Shown here one piece after another: positions 55,571 through 64,000 of a stretch of 64,000 nt of DNA. The notes beneath the pieces were generated by a model, which saw only the letters and a list, made by a program, of their open reading frames with translations, was not told the DNA's origin and searched no databases. The position numbers were made by a program, and so were the translations under genes. Each line of letters starts with the position of its first letter. Positions within the stretch are counted from its first letter, which is position 1. The DNA is from Lepidostoma basale. Lineage: Eukaryota > Arthropoda > Insecta > Trichoptera > Lepidostomatidae. The stretch spans positions 1,116,001-1,180,000 of the forward strand of contig JAHDVF020000903.1 in the NCBI GenBank assembly GCA_022606425.2, in the 5' to 3' direction.

Positions 55571-56634
55571 CCCATATACTTAATTTTACGCTCATATACA
55601 GAGTGGCACAAAATAACCTACTTTGCTAGTTATGGTCTATATAATTTTACGAATTCTTGGTAACAAAATATGTGTTTTTTATATAAACTTAAGGCGTTAA
55701 CACTTTGAATTCAAATATGACGATTTTTTATAAATTTATGTATTCGAAGGTGTTAAACCGTCTTTTACGTTTTCAAAGAATGGTCGTTCTCCTGATGATG
55801 AAGGTGTAAAAATCTTCAAAACATATCACGAAAAATTAACACACAAGTAAACAAATAAAGCTATGTTTTAAATCATAAAATAATATATACCATATGAGTT
55901 CTAAAGTAATTATATTAACGCGAATTCAATCCATAAAAATCATGATTGACAATTAATACAGCTTTTTTTGTTTACATCAATCTCTTTGGTAAAGCATTCG
56001 GAATGGATTTGATAAAGCTTTCCTTTGGAACGGACCTCAAGAGCTATACCGTCGTGGCCCAGCCCCTACTACCGGACGGCCCGCCCGGGGCAGATGCACG
56101 TCGCGCCGAAGGTTTCCTCTAATATTTCAAAGGAGATTCCCAACTCAAAGTAATGTTGATTTGTTGGTTTTAAAGCCCGGCGGTACAATATGATGCACAA
56201 GCATTTCCCGCGATGCTGAAAACACGCACGTACTTACAAATGGAATAAGGGTACGAAAAATAAGAAGGACGACGAACGAAACATTTTTTTTTTAATGTTG
56301 AAAATAATATTTTGACAGTAAATATAATATGTTCGTTTGAGAACTGACTTCAAAGAATCTTTGGTTTATATTTAGATTACAAAGGATTGGGGGCTTACAA
56401 GCTTCGCTTAATCATGGTGGTCAAGATATTTTTATAATTAATTTTATTTCATTCTCTCTCTCCATCTCTCTTAAGATATACTCGTACTCGTACCTAACAT
56501 TTACAAATATTTATAATCGTGTTAGGCAATTACTTTTATCTCATCCTTATGTTTGTATTAACATATTTTATATAATTACTTTTTATTTTCGAATGATTAT
56601 AATTTTTAGTTTTTTAAATACATATTAAATAAGG
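55571..56634. other. Unassigned stretch with GC-rich island
   Basis: No gene recognised. About 56020-56240 is GC-rich (CTACCGGACGGCCCGCCCGG) against an AT-rich setting, with no defensible frame or splice signals. Confidence 0.4.
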
Positions 56635-57050
56635 ATTAATTGTATCTCAATAGAGACGAAGATGTAATTTTTTTTTAAACAGAATATGGTAGCCGGGGCG
56701 TTTACAGGACGTATGACCTGTCATTGGTTGGGTTTAGCGATCGCTTTATATTAACAACATTCTCCTTCCGCCCTTCTTACGACCACCAAGTCTGACAATT
56801 TTTTTAAAGATGTATAGATGCTACTATGTTGAGACACACTTCACATTTGTTTAGGTCAATCTACACTAGCGCCATCTATCATGAATATATGTAAGCATTA
56901 AGCAGAAAATCTTTATTAATGCAATGTGAAAGGCTTCGCAACTATCATACATTGCTAGACAACGCCTGGAGCTCCAATCTCCATTTTTTATGCTTTTAAC
57001 TTGGACCAGTTTTTATTAACCCGCAATGGGTAAAATTCAGTATTTGTCTA
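56635..57050 (+). repeat. Fold-back repeat family R1, copy 2
   Basis: Shares TTGTATCTCAATAGAGACGA AGATG, GCGTTTACAGGAC and ATGACCTGTCATTGGTTGGG with 10736-11182. Other blocks (AAGCATTAAGCAGAAAATCT, GCAATGTGAAAGGCTTCGCA) match that copy in inverted orientation, so the two copies differ by an internal inversion. Confidence 0.7.
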
Positions 57051-57725
57051 CATTCAAAAAACAAATTACGTATTAAATATTTTATCAAAGTTTTTAAAAG
57101 AATTAATTATGCTATTGAACATAGTGTAAATATTTTTTGTTTATAAAAAAATATTTTACTTCACACAAAAAACTTCTTCCAAAAATTCTCATTCAATTTT
57201 TAATATTTGAATAATACTGTGTTTAGACAAGGACGAAACAAAGCTAAAAAATGTTACAATTTTCAGATGAAAATAAGCATTTTCACTCCAGTCTTATAAT
57301 AGATAATAAATAAATATACTTATTTGTTACAAAACCCACGCCACTGGTATAAAATGAAACAGTCTCGCGATGACTTGACTAAAAGACAAAGTATTATTAT
57401 GAATGCACATTCCATTAAAGCCGCAAAAGCACTCTCCTAATGGAAGAACAATATTGCCGGACGAAGCATTTCGTACATTTTCCATAAATCTCTTTGAAGC
57501 GATTTTTTTACATTCCGACATTCTGTCAAAAAAAGCACCACCGGGTTGACAGACTGTTAAACAGATAAATGCTACAATTAGATTGCTTCATCATACTTGA
57601 TCACGTCATTAAACTGTTTTATATAACAACAAAAAACGATTACGACGTTTTCCTGATAATACATACGAGTATAAACGGCCTCAATTTGATGAATGTATAA
57701 TTTTTAATAATTAAATAAAACGATG
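57051..57725. other. AT-rich stretch without recognised gene
   Basis: No recognised gene or repeat. Confidence 0.45.
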
Positions 57726-57822
57726 TTTTTTAACTACTTCCACTTTTGTCTTTATTTAGACAGCGAGCCTGGCAAAACCGGTCGCTGTCTAAATAAAGAC
57801 AAAAGTGGAAGTAGTTAAAAAA
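57726..57822. repeat. Perfect 41-bp inverted repeat, 15-nt loop
   Basis: Arms 57726-57766 and 57782-57822 are exact reverse complements (TTTTTTAACTACTTCCACTT ... GACAGCGA). The loop is GCCTGGCAAAACCGG. The right arm and loop resemble 62540-62590 (GCCTGGCTTAACC, AATAAAGACAAATGTGGAAG), which is a single unfolded copy. Confidence 0.92.
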
Positions 57823-57909
57823 AATGTTTTATTTAATTATATTTAAAATGAACTTCCATCAAGAGATTTCAGTAAAATCATTTGATTATCGTATAATTTT
57901 TAATAATTC

Positions 57910-58065
57910 TTTTTTCATCCATGCGTACCACATGTCCAAACCAACGCAGTGATCCACTCAAAATTGTGTTTATAACAATTTCTTCTGCTCTGCATTTTTT
58001 CCTGATATTCAATATTCAATATATAACGCTGTCATACATCTTTTTAACATTTATTAAAGACTTTT
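57910..58065 (-). mobile_element. LINE family T, internal fragment
   Basis: Plus-strand TTTTTCATCCATGCGTACCA, CATGTCCAAACCAACGCAGT and GATCCACTCAAAATTGTGTT are the reversed 'NKIxKGSLRWFGHMERMDEK' segment. No 3' terminus here. Confidence 0.72.
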
Positions 58066-58337
58066 TCGGGTGACATAATTTTAAATACCTTATCAATTAA
58101 CACTATAAAAAATGTATATGTAAAAAACGAGTTTATGATTATCGAAATATCACATTTTTGTTTAATCTATAAACTTGTATATATTGTATTTTCATCTTGT
58201 AATGGACCATTTACTTTGTTAATCAATTTTTTTTGCACGACTCATCTCGATCTAAAACAGCTGTTCTTCAAGCAGCTACAGTCTGAATAAGAAAATTCGC
58301 CATTTATCCTATTATCAAACATAATTTCGATCTTCGT

Positions 58338-58801
58338 ATCCTCTTATAAAAACATTGGTGTGGAGTGTTTTACTGTACGGCTGCGAGACTTGGTGCCTGG
58401 GCTAAAGAGAGCGCAAAAGACTAGAGACATTTGAGATGTGGACCTACCGACGAGTTGCCCATGTTTCACGGAGGGACCACATTACAAATGAAGAGGTTCT
58501 CAGTAGAGTTGAAGAGAATAGGCACATGTTGACCACCATAGCGGAGAGGTGCGCAAGATGGATTGGTCATTTGTTGTGACACGAATGTTTCCTGCATGAT
58601 ATGTTGGAGGGAATGGTCGAGGGATCGATTGGCAGAGGACGACCTCGCCAAGAGTACCTAGACCAGATTTGCCGAGATATGGGCTGCACCTCTTATGCGG
58701 AGTTGAAGAGAGTTGCCGAGGACCGAGTGGAAGAGGAGATGCGTCGCCTTGCTGCAGACCAATCATTAGATTGAGACCGGAGAAGAAGATATCTTCTTAT
58801 A
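58338..58801 (+). mobile_element. Truncated LINE with 11-bp target duplication
   Basis: ATCCTCTTATA (58338-58348) and ATCTTCTTATA (58791-58801) match at 10 of 11 positions. Between them one frame, with two stops, reads SVLLYGCETWCLG, RLETFEMWTYRRVAHVSRRD, HITNEEVLSRVEENRHMLTT, GSIGRGRPRQEYLDQICRDM and RVEEEMRRLAADQS. This is the C-terminal region of a non-LTR reverse transcriptase ('YGCETW'). It ends GGAGAAGAAG. Confidence 0.9.
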
Positions 58802-59477
58802 CCGTATTCGCTTATACTGCATTTTACTCGCGTTGAAATATAATATATCATAATTTTAACCACTATGATAGTTACATATTTTTAATTTATCGTTCTTTTA
58901 AAACTGAACTTCCCTTCCACTAAATCCAGACTCAATATCTTATCGGATTACAGTAAACACTTTCATTGTTAACCATGCAGTATTTTTATAAAATAAAACT
59001 GGCTACAAAGAAATATTGCATTATCCATTCTTTTTATCAAAAGTTAATCCAATTACGGCGCTCCATTATTCTGCAGCGCTGAGACCAGCACATTCTGTGG
59101 ATCGGTTAACTTCGTGTGGATTTTTCAGTTTTGTTTGCGGAACGAATTTTATAGGACGTGCGATGATCTTTATGGTTCATCTGTGATTTTTATTCCAGAG
59201 TAAGGGTAAAATAATGCAAATATATGCAAAAGACCGCTAACAAAGGTGCGAATACGACGAGATCAAAATGATAATGATAAATTTATTAACAATATGATCT
59301 TTGCTCGTATATTTATGTTTTTTTACTCCTTTTTTCTGTAATTAAGATAACGATTTTTACATTAAGAATTAAATTAAACTAAAAAATGTATACTTATTCG
59401 CACTTTAATACAAACAACTTACTTTTGTGAAATGATAAATTTAAAGTAAACTCACTTTTTACATATAAGTTTACATT
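58802..59477. other. Unassigned stretch
   Basis: No gene recognised. About 59050-59200 is slightly GC-richer and single-copy in this window. Confidence 0.4.
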
Positions 59478-59645
59478 CTAAAACTAACTAAGTAACCATC
59501 ACGCCGCGCCGTCTCCCTTAGGAGTAGGCAGAATTAATGGACCGCCACTCTGTTCTTTCTAGACATACTTATCTCGATTCCTTAACATTCATACATCGTA
59601 TCATGCACGCACGTCGATTACTCTGGCTCCTTGCGTGCGCGACAT
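59478..59645 (-). mobile_element. LINE family T, 3' end copy
   Basis: Plus-strand ACTAACTAAGTAACCATCAC and GTCTCCCTTAGGAGTAGGCA are the reversed tail and terminus; TCATGCACGCACGTCGATTA is the 'NRRACM' segment. Truncated near 59645, where a different LINE begins. Confidence 0.78.
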
Positions 59646-59649
59646 ATTT

Positions 59650-59882
59650 TGACAATTCCAATGGACAACTTAAATTCAAGGAAATCCATCATTTGCCCGG
59701 CAAACTCTACTGCTTTAAGTAGATTAGTCAAGCTGGGGCGTTGTTCTAATACAAATTTCGAAGCTCGAGCCTTTGCAGTAGCTAGCCCATTAGCTTGGAA
59801 TTACCTCTCTCCATACCTTAGGTGCATTAATGATCCGACAGATTTCAGATATAAGCTGAAAACCCATATTTTTCTTCTTTGA
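59650..59882 (+). mobile_element. Different LINE 3' end, plus strand
   Basis: A frame to a stop at 59882 reads EARAFAVASPLAWNYLSPYL then DPTDFRYKLKTHIFLL. This resembles the C-terminal '(R)SFxxxxPxxWNxLPxxLR...FKxxLKTxLF' segment of several LINE clades. It lies in the opposite orientation to the family T fragment beside it. Confidence 0.68.
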
Positions 59883-61172
59883 TAACATAATTAAAATTTG
59901 TATATTTATTGATATGATATTATTTTCTAACCGATCATGATTATCAGATGCAACGTGTTTTTTTTTAGATTTAAACACATCTTAATGCACCCTTGAGATG
60001 ATTATATTATAATAACGACATATTAAAAGTTAGTTTATTATTATTCTTTACTATTATAATTTCAAGAATCGAAAAAAATATCTAATTAATATTTTAATTC
60101 TGATAAAGTATAAAAATATATTATTTTTGTCTTCTTTTATTTAGCACATGAATCAAACAAATATATATATCAAACAATAACATAAACCGGAATAACCAAA
60201 CCAATTTTTAAATTTTGACTTATTCATAGAGAGGAGAATTTAAAGTGTCTTCCGAAACACAGCAGGGAATGCTTAATTACGTTGTCATAACTTATTTTCA
60301 TTAAGGGGGGGAAATTAAGAAAACTTTCTCGCTGGGAATATTTTTGCCGTCTTTTTCAGCTGATTATCCTACGGAGGGGTACTTTGCCAAATGTCTTGGC
60401 TGTAATTATAAGAACCCTTCTCGGGACACTTTGCCGTCATTCAAAAATCCTCATCAAGCACGACCAACTTTAAAATAAGACACGCACTTAATGATCGCAC
60501 CGCCATCTTAGAAATTACCTTTTAAAGGTGAGCTTTTACTTCCCGTAAGGCGTCTCTTAAAAATGTCATTTTAACGCCTAAAGAACAGTAGGACTTTTAA
60601 ATAAATAACACAACGCTTTTTTTTTTCAGACATGATTCGGTTGTGATCTAGCCTTCTTTGATGCACAAATTTTAATCTATTCAATTCAAAAGTGAATCCA
60701 CAACATAATGTGTAGATGAATATGGAAGAGAAAAATGGGTACTTGTTTGTTGTTTATAAGTTAAGAATGTGAATGGTACTTGATTTGAAAAATATCACTT
60801 ATCGGAAGAATTAGCGAGCGTACATATCGAGTTTTGGAATGTGCAGATAAATTGAGAATAACTGATATGTTGAAAGTAAAATGCAGCACTCAATACTGAC
60901 TGATATCTTAAAAATAACTTAGGATTTTTTTTTTAATAATACACTTGACTACAAAGATATCTGGCAGGTTGGTCCAGGTAAACAAATATAAATATTGAAC
61001 AAATTCACATAGATTAAATGCTAAATAGGTTAAATGCTTTAAATATGTCAATTTTTTTAAATTAATATATATTGAATCTTACATGTTTTGTATGAAAAGC
61101 TATTGTATATATAGTATTAACATTATTGAGTGGAAATCATTTTAATTCAAATATATTTACGTTTTTATCGAA
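59883..61172. other. Unassigned stretch
   Basis: No gene recognised. About 60230-60500 has lower AT and no repeat match in the window, and may be single-copy. Confidence 0.4.
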
Positions 61173-61973
61173 TTAACCCTTAACGTACCGTGTTCAAAAC
61201 AAAACGCTCGCTCCCATGTGGTCAATTCAGTTTACCGCTAACTTTATCTAAATATCAAGCATATGACTCGATGAATCAAAATTTAATTTATGTCATCTTG
61301 TAGGGAATTTCATTAGGAATAGATCGATATCTATAACATACATGGATTATTTGAAAAACATATCATTATTAATTTTTTTCTGGAACCATGCGATTTCTGA
61401 TATGGAATGCGTCACAGCATACGAGCGACTGGCACCAAGTATAAACTTGTCTCGCTCCGTGCGCCGCGCCGCGCCGGCGGGGCGAGACTTTACGAGATTT
61501 TACGTATGATAAAGGCACCTAGGCAAAATGTATAGTACGTTCAAGACAACGAGTACGTATTAATATTTGTCCCTTTTGGTAAAGTGTTAATATTTTCACA
61601 GTTCTGATATTATTAAGTTGCGTTCTGCGTTTCCGTCCACAGTCGGTATTATTACGTACCTATGAAAAGGCCAAACATATAATTTATAATACGTTCAAAA
61701 CAGCGAGTAAGTATTTGTCACTTTTGATAAAGTTGTAAATATTAGCAAAACAAATTCTACCTTAACACGAATGAAGGTGAGGGCAGTCTTAGAAAATATT
61801 TTTTTTGGGATGAAGGAAGTAATTTTTTGCTTTTTTTTTATTACGAAATATTGAGAACACTTCAATGGAGGATTACAATTTTTTTTATAATATTAGGGTC
61901 CATAGGTTTTAAGAAAATCAACATTAAATTGGCAGTGGAAACTCAATTGACCACATGGCAACGCGACGGTTAA
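61173..61973. mobile_element. Candidate piggyBac-type non-autonomous element
   Basis: TTAA lies at both ends (61173-61176 or 61180-61183, and 61970-61973). CCATGTGGTCAATTCAGTTT on the left is matched by the reverse complement CCATGTGGTCAATTGAGTTT on the right, with CGT/GCG-rich sequence between each arm and the TTAA. Inside, a segment with ATAGTACGTTCAAGACAACG (about 61530) recurs at about 61690. No transposase frame is seen. Confidence 0.5.
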
Positions 61974-62490
61974 GCTAAACTTGCTGATAAAATATAACTG
62001 TGAATCTCCGAAGAAGTAATAAGCCGAGAATATATACGCCAGACATAAGTGTAAGAAATAATCCCAATCCAGCTTTTTTTTTCAACATGACGTAATCTAG
62101 AAAAAAAATGTATTTATGACCTTTATTAATAATCTAGAAAAAAAAATACTTGTATATTCATCTTTATTATACCTTATTAACAATTACCGCCGAAACTTTT
62201 TTTTAAATTACAGAAACCGCCCTGGACTAATTGAAGGAAAAACCAATGGGGAGACCAACCAGAGGACCAAAATGTATTATACTTAAATTCAGTAGGATTA
62301 AAAATAAATGGATTGATTTTTCAAACATTATCTGTAGATATATCAGATATAATCAAATTAAATCCCATTGTTATGTAAAATGAATCTACTCTAATAACGT
62401 GAATATCAATATTTAAATTCAGTATATTTTACATAATTATTTTAATATTATTTTTGTACAGAAACATGTTTGCCACCCCTGATCTATGAG
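61974..62490. other. AT-rich stretch without recognised gene
   Basis: No recognised gene. Confidence 0.45.
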
Positions 62491-62595
62491 TATATAAGGA
62501 AAAGATTGAATGGCAGCGTCATCAGTTTGTCGATGCCAGCGAGCCTGGCTTAACCAGACGTTGTCGAAATAAAGACAAATGTGGAAGTATTTATA
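62491..62595 (+). promoter_or_regulatory. LTR-like core promoter fragment
   Basis: TATATAA (62491-62497) lies 33 nt before the A of an arthropod initiator TCAGTT (62522-62527), and AATAAA follows at 62568-62573. TATA, initiator and poly(A) signal this close together suggest the U3-R of an LTR or a similar terminal sequence. The downstream part recurs as the perfect inverted repeat at 57.7 kb. No matching second LTR is seen. Confidence 0.35.
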
Positions 62596-63397
62596 AAAAA
62601 AACATCGTTTTATCAAATTGTAATGTATTTATTTCCAATTAAATTACATCAAATAAAATGTAAGGAAAGTAGTAACTCTTTTATTATGTACATTTATATT
62701 TATTTGAATTTTCGAATGCAAATGAGTAAACTATTTATTGAGTTGTTTATTGCATTGTGGACACATAATCGCCACACAGAAGTGATATGTTAAGATTTAG
62801 TAGTAAAGTCAAGTAGAGTGCATATTTCCTTGCTGAGCCGCTGAAAGGATTTCCTGTTGGATATTATACCCTCGGAAAACTTTGGAGTCTTGTACGAATT
62901 AAAGGAGTCTCTTTATGTCATACAATACTCCAAAGTGGGCTCTTCACTTTGTCAGTTGTAATAACTTTGAAAATAATTGAGAGACGTATAATAAACGATA
63001 ATGTTTGCATTCTACAATGTGGAATTCAATATCAATATTCCACTTAACTTCATAAAACTTTGTTTACATCTCTTTATTGGTTTTTATCTTTCGCCAACTT
63101 ATATAGTTGATACCATTTTAAATATGTTTCTTTTAAAGCAGTCACTTTAGGAATAAAAATTATTTCCCTGAAGAAAATAAGGTTTTATTGAAACTGGTTA
63201 GCACAAATATGTACTAATCAAGCAGAATAAACGGAATATATAACAAATGAGATAATATTTGCTTTAAAAAAAAATCTATATTGTTAACAAGAGAATTTAA
63301 AAAAAAATTCCAATATTTAACCCATTTGTATCTAGACAATAGACCTTTTATTATGATATATAACGAATATATTTATTATGTATAGCATAAATCTGAG
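62596..63397. other. AT-rich stretch without recognised gene
   Basis: No recognised gene. Confidence 0.45.
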
Positions 63398-63690
63398 GGT
63401 CAAAATACCTAAAACCGATATCAGACACCAGACAAAGCTGGTCGACATGATTGGCCGTGTTACCAAAATGAAGTGAAAATGAGCAGAACCTGCCGCCAGA
63501 CAAGGAACAGAGATATGTGCACCCATAATATTGACATGAAGACTATAGAAGAGAAAAAAGAAGCATCGATGGACCCTAAAAAGATGGGCTGAATACATTG
63601 GATGAGAGTCGCGCAGGATAAAGAAAAATGTAGAATGTTTGTTTATAGCTACATCCAGCAGTTAAAAGTTGGCAGGAAGAAGAAAAGTAT
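63398..63690 (+). mobile_element. Decayed LINE tail
   Basis: In pieces reads VKIPKTDIRHQTKLVDMIGR, then MRVAQDKEKCRMF and YSYIQQL, the RTE-type 'RRQTKVxDxxxR...MRVAQDRxxWRxxxEAYxQQW' pattern. It ends GGCAGGAAGAAGAAAAG. Many stops. Confidence 0.68.
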
Positions 63691-63697
63691 TAGTAAC

Positions 63698-63765
63698 TAA
63701 CTAACTAACTAATCATCACGCCGTCTCTCTGAAAGGGTAGGCAGAAAGAATGGACTGTCACAAAA
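63698..63765 (-). mobile_element. LINE family T, terminal 3' scrap
   Basis: Plus-strand ACTAACTAACTAACTAATCA TCACGCCGTCTCTCTG and GGCAGAAAGAATGGACTGTC are the reversed tail and last about 50 bp of family T. Confidence 0.75.
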
Positions 63766-64000
63766 AATAAATAAATTGAAATTAAATTTAACCGATGCGG
63801 CACTTCTCTTTTCGCCCCGCGGGAGACGCGGTGGGATGGGTTGCGAACCTCATCGCCACCAATAGGCATCTCCCGCACACACTTCAATCGTTCAACATCC
63901 ACAAAAAAATCTAAAATAAATAATATAAAATACAATGATATGAAATAAAATAACAAAATATAATAAATATCCCCCAAGCAGCCGCAAACAACGTGCCAAT
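63766..64000. other. Unassigned window end
   Basis: No gene recognised. A GC-richer patch at about 63790-63890 (TTTTCGCCCCGCGGGAGACG) is unexplained. Confidence 0.35.

Noticed and set aside
1..64000. CRISPR arrays, operons, bacterial promoters
   Set aside because: The sequence is eukaryotic repeat-rich DNA. The 435-bp array and palindromes have no spacer-repeat pattern.

Overview
The window looks like transposon-rich intergenic or intronic DNA from an insect, most likely a moth or butterfly. That placement is inference. It rests on the AT-rich background, a BEL/Pao LTR retrotransposon, a Helitron end of the kind common in Lepidoptera, mariner/hAT/piggyBac-type remnants, a tRNA-derived SINE and many 5'-truncated non-LTR retrotransposons (LINEs). 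I recognise no host protein-coding gene, rRNA or functional tRNA. Almost every open frame outside the BEL/Pao element is a transposon remnant or a chance frame in AT-rich DNA.

The dominant feature is one nearly complete BEL/Pao element, 21004-28721, read on the minus strand. It has 765/764-bp LTRs that differ, by eye, by one A. It also has a perfect 5-bp target duplication (AAGAG), a primer-binding site matching tRNA-Tyr, a polypurine tract, an arthropod-type LTR core promoter, and a single gag-protease-RT-RNaseH-integrase frame. It is GC-rich in an AT-rich host. It sits inside an older LINE whose two halves flank it (20545-21003 and 28727-28941), and a second LINE copy at 16228-16382 preserves the uninterrupted target. 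One missing base puts the integrase C-terminus out of frame.

Left of the element (1-20.5 kb): a deleted mariner (3.6 kb), a hAT-type MITE (6.2 kb), a LINE end (7.2 kb), a SINE cluster (8.7-9.3 kb), fold-back and palindromic repeats (5.0, 10.7-11.4, 13.2-13.5 kb) and LINE ends. Several short GC-richer islands (1.4, 12.9, 14.7, 15.8, 17.2 kb) are unexplained.

Right of the element (28.7-64 kb): four LINE insertions with identifiable target duplications (30.2, 30.8, 37.5 and 58.3 kb) and a fifth at 42.1 kb; a three-copy 435-bp tandem repeat (40351-41655); fold-back MITEs (35.7, 37.5, 45.9, 52.7 kb); a Helitron remnant carrying a helicase C-terminus (51.5-52.2 kb); a 41-bp perfect inverted repeat (57.7 kb); a piggyBac-like candidate (61.2-62.0 kb) and an LTR-like promoter fragment (62.5 kb).

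At least eleven pieces of one LINE family, with a shared 3' end and TTAG/GTTA or GTTT tails, and at least seven pieces of one palindromic repeat family are scattered across the window. The genes do not form a pathway; the biology here is transposition, nesting and decay.
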